From Candidatus Methanophagales archaeon (lineage in GTDB: Archaea > Halobacteriota > Syntropharchaeia > Alkanophagales > Methanospirareceae), in assembly GCA_029241965.1 (NCBI GenBank), contig JAPWVK010000167.1:1-43601 (forward strand): 43,601 nucleotides of DNA. The letters are read 5' to 3'. Below the pieces are notes generated by a model that saw only the letters and a list, made by a program, of their open reading frames with translations, did no database searches and was not told where the DNA came from. Of this stretch, positions 7,923 through 15,530 are shown one piece after another; the first letter of the stretch is position 1, and each line of letters starts with the position of its first letter. The translations under genes and the position numbers were made by a program.

Positions 7923-8414
7923 GAACTACCAACCGGGACCTTCACAAAAGACCTCGTTACAGGCTGGAACCTCGTGTCGCTGCCGTTGAAGCCGGAGGAC
8001 AACAGCACGAGTTCAGTACTCTCCGGAGTATCGCAGGATGCAGTGAAGAGCTACAACGCCGCTACACACCAGTTCGAGGAAGCGACCACGATGGACCCTG
8101 GCACCGGATACTTCATCCACATGACCACGGCTGGAACATGGTCTTTTGATGGCACTGCTTACACCGACATGACAGCGCAGTTGATGCAGGGCTTGAACAT
8201 GGTTGGCTGGACGAACACGAGTGCGAATCTTCCGGGTGCGCTGAACTCGGTTGCAGGCAACTACCGGTACGTGGCGAGATGGAACGCAACAGCGCAGAGC
8301 TACGAGGTGTATGTGCCGGGTGCGCCATCCGAGTTCAACTACTTCGACACGATGGAGCGAGGAGAAGGATACTTCATTGCAGCAACAACGAGCTGCACGC
8401 TGACGTATCCATGA
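7536..8414 (+). CDS. Secreted protein: module A plus two NLVSLPL-type modules
   Basis: The 292-residue protein has a signal peptide ending VPTVSA, then module A (about 28-129), nearly identical to the N-terminus of the upstream gene. Two weaker repeats (about 133-210 and 211-292) of the type GWNLVSLPLKPEDNSTSSVL and GLNMVGWTNTSANLPGALN follow, each ending in a GxGYFI segment. These modules resemble the C-terminal pair in the gene at 3367 and are common at the ends of archaeal surface proteins. The start follows AGGAGGTG at about 7521-7528 and the ATGA overlap with the leader. It ends two bases before the ribosome site of the next leader ORF. It looks like a product of module shuffling with its neighbour. 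Function unknown. Confidence 0.72.
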   Translation: MRRDMGIAGLLIVVAMMLAMVPTVSAGEAFTWMGNATYSTNDTWVPDGWTIKMENLNETYPTEPWSQVTGQYVMWTAHCDGETGLGDDTWIYVNVTSPDGRWFGEFSGRLGDMDTWYGKYIHDVVLYEQELPTGTFTKDLVTGWNLVSLPLKPEDNSTSSVLSGVSQDAVKSYNAATHQFEEATTMDPGTGYFIHMTTAGTWSFDGTAYTDMTAQLMQGLNMVGWTNTSANLPGALNSVAGNYRYVARWNATAQSYEVYVPGAPSEFNYFDTMERGEGYFIAATTSCTLTYP

Positions 8415-8433
8415 GAAAGGAGGTATAAAGAGA

Positions 8434-8511
8434 ATGAAAAGAAGCGGAAGCGAAAGTTATTTTAGCGCCGAGGAGGGGAGCTATACAAATACCCAAACAA
8501 ATAGGAGGTGA
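8434..8511 (+). CDS. Leader ORF family B, copy 1 (25 codons)
   Basis: The ATG at 8434 follows a strong AAAGGAGGT (8416-8424, 9-nt spacing). The peptide starts MKRSGSESYF and ends SAEEGSYTNTQTNRR. Its TGA (8509-8511) lies inside the AGGAGGTGA ribosome site of the next gene. Bases 8464-8496 match 12255-12287 at 30 of 33 positions in the same frame (SAxxGxYTNTQ). All three differences change amino acids, so the conservation may be of RNA or DNA rather than peptide. AGCGCC and GGGAGCT can form an imperfect hairpin. Confidence 0.5.
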   Translation: MKRSGSESYFSAEEGSYTNTQTNRR

Positions 8512-8523
8512 AAAAGGAAAAAA

Positions 8524-11500
8524 ATGGATGAAAAAATGAAAGCGATATATATCGTCAGTATAATCGCACTCTTAAGTGCGATGATGGTAATGCCCGCGGC
8601 AGCAACGACATGGGACGTATATGAAGGGCAATCGATTCAGGCTGTGTTAAATAACGTTTCTGATGGCGACACAGTCCATGTTCACGCAGGGACTTATGTA
8701 TTACCAAAATCTGCTCAGGAATGGCAAATATCTGTGAATACACCGAACATTACATTGAAAGGAGAAGGTGCAGATGTCGTAACATTGGATGGTGATGGGA
8801 ATAGACTAATCATCTTTTTGGGTCCTACCGGTTATGGATATAGTGGAGCAGCTCCCGGCTGTATTGTCGAGGGATTCAGAATTGTAAACAGCGACACCGG
8901 CGTAGCGGTAAATGATAATTCTCCAAACTGTATCATCAGAAACAATGTCTTTGAGGCACTCAAAGCCCCTTTCGGTACATCTGCACCGAATACCACGATT
9001 ATGGGTAATGTAATGACATACGAGGACTATATCATGATGGAGGCCACGAACACAACTTTTATGAACAATGTAATTTTAAATGTATCAAATGCAATCGCTT
9101 CTATCTATGTATACCAGACCTGCCATAATTTAACACTTTTTAACAATACCATTTTGAACTCGAAAAGTGTTTATGGCGCAATAGTATTGCAAGACAGTTC
9201 CATGCATAATATAAGCAACAACATTATCAAAGGAACTACAGGAGCTGGAATACTCCTATATAAATCGACAGCTAACAACGCAATCACAAAGAACAACATC
9301 TCTTCAAATGGAAAAGGTGTCTGGTTATACGAATGCACAGGCTCAGACAACAAGATATACCTCAACGACTTCGTTGACAACACTGATGGCAATGTGGTTG
9401 TTACGAGCACCACAACAACCAACATCTGGAACTCAACCGAGCCAATCGGGTACACCTACAACGGCACAACCTATACGAACTACCTCGGCAACTACTGGAG
9501 TGATTACGGGGGCGTAGATACAAGTCCGCACGATGGAGTCGGAGATACAGCCTACGACATTGCGGGCAATGATAACGACTACCGACCGCTGATAGATAAA
9601 TTCGAGAACTATCATGTGAAAGCACCCGCACCACCCACACCGCTAACCCCGCAAACACCATTCCTGATTTCAGGCGAAGTCAGCTATGAAGACGGCACAC
9701 CTATTCTGAATCCAGTGGTAACAGTAAAGAAAACAGGCGAGGACTTCACGGTGAATACTTCTGCAAGTTCAAACCTGTATCTGACGCTGACCGACTCAAC
9801 GCATGTGAGCGTTGGAGATGGAATCATCGTGAATGCGAGCGATGGAACGGTTTACAACGAGACCGAGCACAATGTGACTGAAGAGGATATGTACGAGGGA
9901 GGATTCGAGCAGGATATGCTCCTTGAAGTTGGAGAGATGCCAGACCTGACAGTGACCGAGAAATCAGAGGAACTGCTTGAGGATGGTAACTTTACGGTGA
10001 ACTACACGGTCGCAAACATCGGTGATGAGAACGCGAGTGCAAGCAATACAACAATCTATATTGATGGTGTCTCCACATTAGAGGACCCTGTTCCAGCACT
10101 ATCGGTAGATGAAAACTACACGAACACGGTTGGATCATTCAACTGCCCGTGTGGAACGAACGTTACAGTCAGGGTCTGTGCGGACAGCGGTAATGTGATT
10201 GAGGAAAGCAACGAGACGAATAACTGCCTTGAGAACGAGTTTGAGTGCCTACCGTGCAAGCCAGACCTCACCGTAACTGCGATTACCATGCCAGCAAGGC
10301 TGCGTGCTGATGTCATCAATCCAATCGGTGCAGTCATTGAAAACATAGGTTCAGAGGATGCTACGAGCTTCAACGTAACACTTGAAGCAGACGGCACCGC
10401 TGTGGATACAGTTACAGTTACAGTTACGTCACTTAACGTAACCGAAAACACAACCGTGAAATTCCTGTGGACGCCCACAGCAACAGGTAACTGCACGCTG
10501 AACGTAACCGCAGATGCAACCGGAGAAATAGACGAATCAGACGAGACGAACAACTCTTTAACGAAAGATGTAACAGTCCTCGAGAAACTGACTGTAACCG
10601 CAAACGTCAGAATAGAAGGTAAGAACGATACGGTCTGGACTGGAGCTGTGACCTTCAGCAACTCGACTGTCACAACAACCGACGGTGTGACACACTACCT
10701 GAACGAGCCAACAGCACTCGGTGCACTCGATGAAGCAAATAAATCAGGTGGATTCGGCTATGTGCTGGTGGATTACGGCTGGGGCTTGTACGTTCAAGAG
10801 GTAGCAGGCGAGCCACCAATCGGCTGGGACGGCTGGATGTACCGTGTGAACTACAACTCGCCGTGGGTAGGAGCCGCGGATTTCGTGCTGAACGTAACGA
10901 CACCGCCGGCTGCACCACATGAAGACGTACTGTGGTACTTCGGAGCATGGACGGCACCGCCGCTCATGATAGAACTCGACAAGACAGTTGTGAACGTCAA
11001 TGAAAACGTCATTGCAACGGTTACGGGATACAACGACACCGCAGCGATGTTCGAGCCCGTGGAAAACGCAACGGTTCATGCAGATGGTCTAACGTTCCAG
11101 ACGGGTCCAGACGGCAACGCAACGCTATCTATTGAAACCGCGGGTAATTACATCGTCTATGCAGACAAAGGCACGTGGGCTGACTACACGAGGTCAGAGA
11201 AGAAAGCTGTAACCGTTTTGTCCGTGGAAAGCTACGGCGAGAGCGTTTACTACAAGAAGAACGTTCGACTCGCATGGAGAGCACTGGACGAACCAGATAA
11301 CAAAGGAGCAATCCTCACCAGAAAAGCCAGGATCGCAATCGAGCTGGAGGAGACGATACCGGGGTGCAAGAATGTCAGTGTCTGGGTTAGAAAGCTGGGA
11401 GTCCGTAAGGTAAAATTCGATGTATATGTGTCTTCAGATGGTACGGACTGGACGAAGATCGGCAGTGAAACATGCAAATTCGGGTGGTGGAAACGATACG

Positions 11501-11607
11501 ATTTCAGCGGTGAGTTCGGTGATGTGCAATACATCGCGATAAAGAAGCAAGGAACGTGGTGGAAACCAAGAATTATGGGACTTGATGCGGTGTATGCAAA
11601 GAACTAA
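8524..11607 (+). CDS. Secreted multidomain protein: beta-helix, CARDB x2, transcobalamin-like domain
   Basis: The 1027-residue protein has a signal peptide (to about 27) and a right-handed NosD/CASH-type beta-helix (about 28-365) with NNTI/NNIF turns, ending NYWSDYGG...GDTAYDIAG. Module B (about 380-470) and two CARDB adhesion-type domains (from PDLTVTEKSEELLED at 474 and PDLTVTAITMPARL at 580) follow. A transcobalamin-like C-terminal domain (PF14478) lies at about 689-812 (TTDGVTHYLNEPTALGALDEA, GWDGWMYRVN). Then come an Ig-like stretch (816-898) and a discoidin-like C-terminus (901-1027) with FDVYVSSDGTDWTKIGS and QYIAIKK. There is no membrane anchor. The ATG at 8524 follows AGGAGGTG with 13-nt spacing; ATG 8536 is an alternative. 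PF14478 resembles the beta domain of intrinsic factor and transcobalamin, so corrinoid binding is a reasonable guess. Confidence 0.8.
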   Translation: MDEKMKAIYIVSIIALLSAMMVMPAAATTWDVYEGQSIQAVLNNVSDGDTVHVHAGTYVLPKSAQEWQISVNTPNITLKGEGADVVTLDGDGNRLIIFLGPTGYGYSGAAPGCIVEGFRIVNSDTGVAVNDNSPNCIIRNNVFEALKAPFGTSAPNTTIMGNVMTYEDYIMMEATNTTFMNNVILNVSNAIASIYVYQTCHNLTLFNNTILNSKSVYGAIVLQDSSMHNISNNIIKGTTGAGILLYKSTANNAITKNNISSNGKGVWLYECTGSDNKIYLNDFVDNTDGNVVVTSTTTTNIWNSTEPIGYTYNGTTYTNYLGNYWSDYGGVDTSPHDGVGDTAYDIAGNDNDYRPLIDKFENYHVKAPAPPTPLTPQTPFLISGEVSYEDGTPILNPVVTVKKTGEDFTVNTSASSNLYLTLTDSTHVSVGDGIIVNASDGTVYNETEHNVTEEDMYEGGFEQDMLLEVGEMPDLTVTEKSEELLEDGNFTVNYTVANIGDENASASNTTIYIDGVSTLEDPVPALSVDENYTNTVGSFNCPCGTNVTVRVCADSGNVIEESNETNNCLENEFECLPCKPDLTVTAITMPARLRADVINPIGAVIENIGSEDATSFNVTLEADGTAVDTVTVTVTSLNVTENTTVKFLWTPTATGNCTLNVTADATGEIDESDETNNSLTKDVTVLEKLTVTANVRIEGKNDTVWTGAVTFSNSTVTTTDGVTHYLNEPTALGALDEANKSGGFGYVLVDYGWGLYVQEVAGEPPIGWDGWMYRVNYNSPWVGAADFVLNVTTPPAAPHEDVLWYFGAWTAPPLMIELDKTVVNVNENVIATVTGYNDTAAMFEPVENATVHADGLTFQTGPDGNATLSIETAGNYIVYADKGTWADYTRSEKKAVTVLSVESYGESVYYKKNVRLAWRALDEPDNKGAILTRKARIAIELEETIPGCKNVSVWVRKLGVRKVKFDVYVSSDGTDWTKIGSETCKFGWWKRYDFSGEFGDVQYIAIKKQGTWWKPRIMGLDAVYAKN

Positions 11608-11613
11608 AAGGTT

Positions 11614-11642
11614 GGGGGGGTCATCCCCCGTTTTTATTTTTT
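11614..11642 (+). terminator. Intrinsic-type terminator after the 1027-aa gene
   Basis: A G-run, TCAT loop and CCCCC are followed by GTTTTTATTTTTTA, six bases after the stop codon. Confidence 0.8.
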
Positions 11643-11697
11643 AGTGGATGTAAAGAGAAAAATGGAGAAAATACGTAAAAATGAATGGTAATCATGT

Positions 11698-11967
11698 CTA
11701 TGCTAAAAATGAAACCAAATCCGCAGTTGAGAATACTTTGACTAATTCTTTCTCTATCCTTAATCTTACCGCTTTGTTTACTTCTTTGCCCAGTTTCAAG
11801 CAATCATCATCCGTCAGCTCACTGTGTTTGAATAATTCGTCAAATAGCTTTAGTGTTGCAAGCTTCCTGAACTCCTCAAGCACCGCTTTCTCTGCAACTT
11901 TTGGCCATTCCACTTCTGGAAATTCTTGCATTACTCATTCAGGAATTTCTATTCTCAATTCTCCCAT
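11698..11967 (-). pseudogene. Orphan VapB-type antitoxin gene interrupted by an in-frame TGA
   Basis: On the minus strand an ATG (11965-11967) preceded by GGTGATAGG and a TATA-like GGTTTTATATGG (11984-11995) encodes MGELRIEIPE, then TGA (11935-11937), then in the same frame VMQEFPEVEWPKVAEKAVLE and onward to a stop at 11698. The combined 89-codon frame reads like an intact archaeal VapB/CopG-like antitoxin: an N-terminal beta strand for DNA binding, then helices. The TGA separates the DNA-binding strand from the rest. No VapC toxin gene is adjacent. Reinitiation at the ATG two codons later (11929-11931) would give a 77-aa protein lacking the strand. It is most simply a decayed antitoxin gene, with readthrough or recoding as alternatives. 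Confidence 0.65.
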
Positions 11968-12112
11968 TCCTATCACCTATAACCATATAAAACCTACGTA
12001 CATAAATACATTTTCTCTTAAACTCTTAAAGCCGTATCTGGCGTTGTTCTTGCGGCTCAAACAATTTCACGAAAGTGCATGCTCCATCGCTACGCAAAGA
12101 AAAAATGTCCCT

Positions 12113-12180
12113 GAACGTTTTGATCAAACTTTTTTGAAGTTTGCTGCGAAACGTTTTGATCAAACTTTGCTAAAGTTTGA
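12113..12180. repeat. Tandem palindromic repeat
   Basis: CGTTTTGATCAAACTTT occurs twice (from about 12116 and 12151). Each contains the perfect palindrome TTTGATCAAA, and each is followed by a small hairpin (CAAACTT/AAGTTTG and CAAACTTT/AAAGTTTG). It lies in the gap between the dead vapB and the next leader. The rest of 11968-12210 shows nothing further. Confidence 0.7.
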
Positions 12181-12230
12181 TGGTGCAAATCCACGAAGGG
12201 GCTGGCAGAAAGAAAAAGGTATAAACAAGA

Positions 12231-12302
12231 ATGGTCAGAACGGTACAGAAACGAAGCGCCGATAAGGGGCGCTATACAAATACCCAACTAAAAAAGAGGT
12301 GA
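12231..12302 (+). CDS. Leader ORF family B, copy 2 (23 codons)
   Basis: The ATG at 12231 follows AAAAAGGTATAAACAAGA, resembling AAGGAGGTATAAAGAGA before copy 1. The peptide starts MVRTVQKR and ends SADKGRYTNTQLKKR. Its TGA (12300-12302) lies in the AGAGGTGA ribosome site of the next gene. AGCGCC and GGCGCT form a 6-bp hairpin. Gene arrangement and nucleotide similarity to 8434-8511 argue for a conserved leader element. Confidence 0.5.
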   Translation: MVRTVQKRSADKGRYTNTQLKKR

Positions 12303-12311
12303 ATAAAAAAT

Positions 12312-13313
12312 ATGGAAAAAAGAAGGATAAACATATGGAAATTAGGCATATTGCTCATTGTAGCACTGTGCGCAGTAAGTATAGCACCAGCAGCGACAGC
12401 ACATGGAACTCCGTTTGTTATCTACGGATATGTATCCAACGCAAACGGAACTGAATGTGACAATCCGAACGTGAACATCACGAATATGGATACAGGTTCA
12501 AGCAAGACTGCCGAAAACACGTCAGGATCGAACTGCTACCTGCTCGTGCTTGCCAATGGCACCGATTTGAATGCGAGTGAGACACTGCGGTTCGAGGTCA
12601 CAAGTCCGGACGGAAGTCAGTCAAAGATTGTAGAATGCAAGGTAACGGAAAACGAGGTAGATGATGGCGGGAGATTTGATTACAATATTACACTTTCAGT
12701 CCCAAGCCAGCAGACGTGGTATTTCTCGACTAACGAGGCTTCGGCACCGATTTACGATGGTGCTGATTACAACAAGACAATGACGAAAGGGATAGAAGGT
12801 GGAATGGACACATATATAAGTCTGCCACCCGGAGAACGAGTCTGGTTCTATCCAGACCAGGTAGCAGATTGTAATGTGAGTTTTCCGGCGGATACGTGGA
12901 ATGTGAGCTATTGGGTAAATGCGACAGATTTTGCGGATTCCGATAAACAGATAAATACAAGTCTTCGTGGTATTGACTCTACGGGAGCAGAGCTTTCTGG
13001 GAGTCCCTATGCGGAAGGATATTATGATATAAAGAGTCAACAAAATCTTGAGGAAGTCACAGGATTTTTAAACCCCGCAGGTTTTACAATACCTGAAGGC
13101 GGTAGATTTGCCATCGAGGTTCTTTGGGCGGGTGATGCTAACGGTAGCTTGGAACTATATTGTAATCCCCCGGAAAAGCACTCGAGCCATGTAACTTCTC
13201 CCTCTTCGGACCCCGGCTACCCGATTCCTGAACTGCCAACGGTAATACTCTTAGGTGTGGGATTGCTTGTGATCACAGGATACGTGGCGTGGAGGAGAAG
13301 AAGAAGAGAATGA
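12312..13313 (+). CDS. Surface protein with PEF-CTERM-like sorting tail
   Basis: The 333-residue protein has a signal peptide (to about 30, ending APAATA), module B (about 33-130: TPFVIYGYVSNANGTECDN...DNGGRFDYNITL pattern) and a unique beta-rich region (about 132-290, with WYFSTNEASAP and GGRFAIEVLW). The C-terminus is PIPELPTVILLGVG followed by a hydrophobic helix and RRRRRE. That is the tripartite motif-helix-basic layout of archaeosortase substrates and is closest to PEF-CTERM (P-E-F/L-P-T). An archaeosortase is encoded at 40763. Processing would remove the helix and attach the protein to lipid or surface. The ATG follows AGAGGTG (12295-12301) with 10-nt spacing. The core function is unknown. 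Confidence 0.75.
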   Translation: MEKRRINIWKLGILLIVALCAVSIAPAATAHGTPFVIYGYVSNANGTECDNPNVNITNMDTGSSKTAENTSGSNCYLLVLANGTDLNASETLRFEVTSPDGSQSKIVECKVTENEVDDGGRFDYNITLSVPSQQTWYFSTNEASAPIYDGADYNKTMTKGIEGGMDTYISLPPGERVWFYPDQVADCNVSFPADTWNVSYWVNATDFADSDKQINTSLRGIDSTGAELSGSPYAEGYYDIKSQQNLEEVTGFLNPAGFTIPEGGRFAIEVLWAGDANGSLELYCNPPEKHSSHVTSPSSDPGYPIPELPTVILLGVGLLVITGYVAWRRRRRE

Positions 13314-13410
13314 ACCTGGAGATAGGCATGACATTAGCACGATGACAAAAGCAGTACTTTTTATTAATCAGAAAAAGTAGGAATAGTAACAGGAGGTAAA
13401 ATAAAAAACC

Positions 13411-15414
13411 ATGAACAAAAAAATAATCGGCGTATTGCTCGTTGCAGTGGTGTGCATAGCGGTAGTAGTGGCGCAGGTAACCGCACAATCTTCACCTTTC
13501 GTTATTGACGGCTGGGTCACAGCAAAAGGAGCACCGTGCAATAATTCCTGCGTTTTGATAACGAACACGAATACAAGTGAATGCTGGCATGCAGAGAATA
13601 ACTCGGATTCAAACTATTACCAGCTCGTGCTTAACGGTAGTGAGAATGTGAGTACTGGCGATTTGCTCAGGTTCAACGTCTCAGGGTGCAACTACACAAA
13701 GACGGAGGAACATACGGTGACGCAAGAGGAGCTGGATAACGGAGGGTTTATGCTAAACGTCTCGCTTGTAGAACCACAAGAACTCATCTGGCAGGGCGAT
13801 ATAACGTTAGTCAACGGAGCCACGTGCAACGTAACGGCACACAACAGCGGTGAAAGTTACGTGATAAATCAAACAACCGCACTTGGTGCTCTTGACGCTG
13901 CGGCAGAAGAAGGTGATTTCAGCTATACGGTAAGCGATGAATGGTATGCGAGTTGGGGCTCTTTGCTTGTTGATTCCATTGCGGACATCCAAAGTGAAGG
14001 CTGGGATGGGTGGATGTACTGGGTGAACTATCCGGAAGACCCCACGCCTATGGTTGGTATAAACCAGTATAAAATAAAAGATGGAGATGTCGTAACGCTC
14101 TATTGGAGCAGCAACATGAACATGATGCCCGCGGATTCGCCTAAGCTCTTGATAATTAATGTCTCTGTTTGTTCTGTGTTTGATACAGGCAAAGGAACAT
14201 ACCCAAGCATCTCAGGTACGCATTACGGCACAATCATCGCTGAGCAGAACATCTCGGTGAACAGAATATACACGTATCCATGTGCGGGAACTGGTGGGCA
14301 TACCGAATACGTAAAAATATGGAATGAAACCCGGAATGAGAGCGTAGTCGCAGAATGGAACGGTTACATCGAAGACTACCACAATCTATCGTTCGACACA
14401 ACGCTGACACTTAAGAAAGGTGTGATCTACAATTATACAATAACGACAGGCTCGTATCCACAGATAATACATGTACCTTACAAACATGTAACCGGTGGAA
14501 ACATCACCTGCACGAGATTCGAGGATGTCAATGGAAAGGAGTATGAAAACTGGCTACCTGCGTTCAGGTTGTGGTATGCACCAACAATACACGTACCTGC
14601 GGATTACGGCACGATTCAGGAAGCGATCAACCATTCATCACCAGGAACCACGATCATCGTATCGCCAAAGAGCGATACAGATAACGTCTATAATGAACAC
14701 ATTGAGATCAACGAGAGTCTATCTGATATAAAGCTCATTGCAAACGGCGAGGTTGTGATACGGAATGATGCCTCAGGCATGCGATTATACGAGGGTGACC
14801 AGATAACAGTCCTGGGAGAAGGATGCACAGTTCAAGGATTTGAGATACGAAACGGGTGGACAGGTGGTACATATCCGAACTACCCCGGTGCCGGTGTCCG
14901 ACTCTGCTCAGGCAATAACACCGTGCGGGATAACCACATATACAACACGTCCGGTGGTATCGTGCTCGAAGAATCTTCGTATAATACCGTTGAGAACAAC
15001 ACGATCAGAAATGCCCTGCTCATGATGGCGATATGGGGTGACTACAATTTCATTGCAGACAATACCTTTGGCTCAGATACTGTAAGTGATCGTGTAAGTA
15101 GTTGGCGACTTGGAGGGAGTGGGGATTCTTATGACAAACCGGCATCGTACAATATCGTCAGGGGAAACACGTTTGTAGGACGCACTTCTCTGAAAGGTTC
15201 TGACAATCAGATATACAACAACAAATTCTCAGTAGATAACGATATAGGAAGTGAAAATACCTACAACATCACGAAGACACCAGGAACGAACATTGTGGGC
15301 GGACTGTACCTCGGAGGAAACTACTGGAGTGCTTATACTGGGACTGACACGGACGGTGATGGCATTGGCGACACACCATACGAATATGACCAGTTGCCGC
15401 TTGTGATGATGTGA
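13411..15414 (+). CDS. Secreted protein: module B, transcobalamin-like domain, beta-helix
   Basis: The 667-residue protein has a signal peptide (to about 25) and module B (about 27-125; SPFVIDGWVTAKGAPCNNSC) similar to the upstream gene. A clear PF14478 transcobalamin-like domain (about 127-250) shows INQTTALGALDAAAEEGDFS, GWDGWMYWVNY and YKIKDGDVVTLYW. A middle region (about 250-390) contains NISVNRIYTY and VPYKHVTGGNITCTRFEDV. A NosD-type beta-helix (391-667) ends NYWSAYTGTDTDGDGIGD...PLVMM. The helix is closely related, also at the DNA level, to the first helix of the next gene, but the protein stops exactly where that gene continues into CARDB. Ribosome site AGGAGGT precedes ATG 13411 by 13 nt. 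There is no anchor. The 97-bp gap upstream holds a possible 12-codon ORF (13342-13380) without clear support. Confidence 0.8.
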   Translation: MNKKIIGVLLVAVVCIAVVVAQVTAQSSPFVIDGWVTAKGAPCNNSCVLITNTNTSECWHAENNSDSNYYQLVLNGSENVSTGDLLRFNVSGCNYTKTEEHTVTQEELDNGGFMLNVSLVEPQELIWQGDITLVNGATCNVTAHNSGESYVINQTTALGALDAAAEEGDFSYTVSDEWYASWGSLLVDSIADIQSEGWDGWMYWVNYPEDPTPMVGINQYKIKDGDVVTLYWSSNMNMMPADSPKLLIINVSVCSVFDTGKGTYPSISGTHYGTIIAEQNISVNRIYTYPCAGTGGHTEYVKIWNETRNESVVAEWNGYIEDYHNLSFDTTLTLKKGVIYNYTITTGSYPQIIHVPYKHVTGGNITCTRFEDVNGKEYENWLPAFRLWYAPTIHVPADYGTIQEAINHSSPGTTIIVSPKSDTDNVYNEHIEINESLSDIKLIANGEVVIRNDASGMRLYEGDQITVLGEGCTVQGFEIRNGWTGGTYPNYPGAGVRLCSGNNTVRDNHIYNTSGGIVLEESSYNTVENNTIRNALLMMAIWGDYNFIADNTFGSDTVSDRVSSWRLGGSGDSYDKPASYNIVRGNTFVGRTSLKGSDNQIYNNKFSVDNDIGSENTYNITKTPGTNIVGGLYLGGNYWSAYTGTDTDGDGIGDTPYEYDQLPLVMM

Positions 15415-15473
15415 TTATAGAGGGCGCAATTCGATGAGACTAGTGCAAACGAATAGGGCGATTGAATACAGGT

Positions 15474-15515
15474 GTTCAGGCTGTTGTATGCAGCCTGAAC
15501 CTTTTTTCTTTTTTA
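15474..15515 (+). terminator. Strong intrinsic-type terminator hairpin
   Basis: GTTCAGGCTG (15474-15483) and CAGCCTGAAC (15491-15500) pair perfectly around a 7-nt loop and are followed by a long T-rich tract. It terminates the upstream gene and rules out the TTG at 15462 as the start of the next gene. Confidence 0.85.
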
Positions 15516-15530
15516 TACTTTGAGATGAAA

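Noticed and set aside
12113-12180. CRISPR-like array
   Set aside because: Only two units about 35 bp apart without a proper spacer, each palindromic; no cas genes are nearby.
11681-12265. Long + strand open frame of 194 codons
   Set aside because: Its 5' part is antisense to the VapB frame and the rest runs through palindromic repeats; there is no ribosome site and the composition is not protein-like.
15462-15530. N-terminal extension of the giant surface protein from TTG 15462
   Set aside because: It reads through a strong terminator hairpin; MSKRSF at 15531 gives a proper signal peptide.
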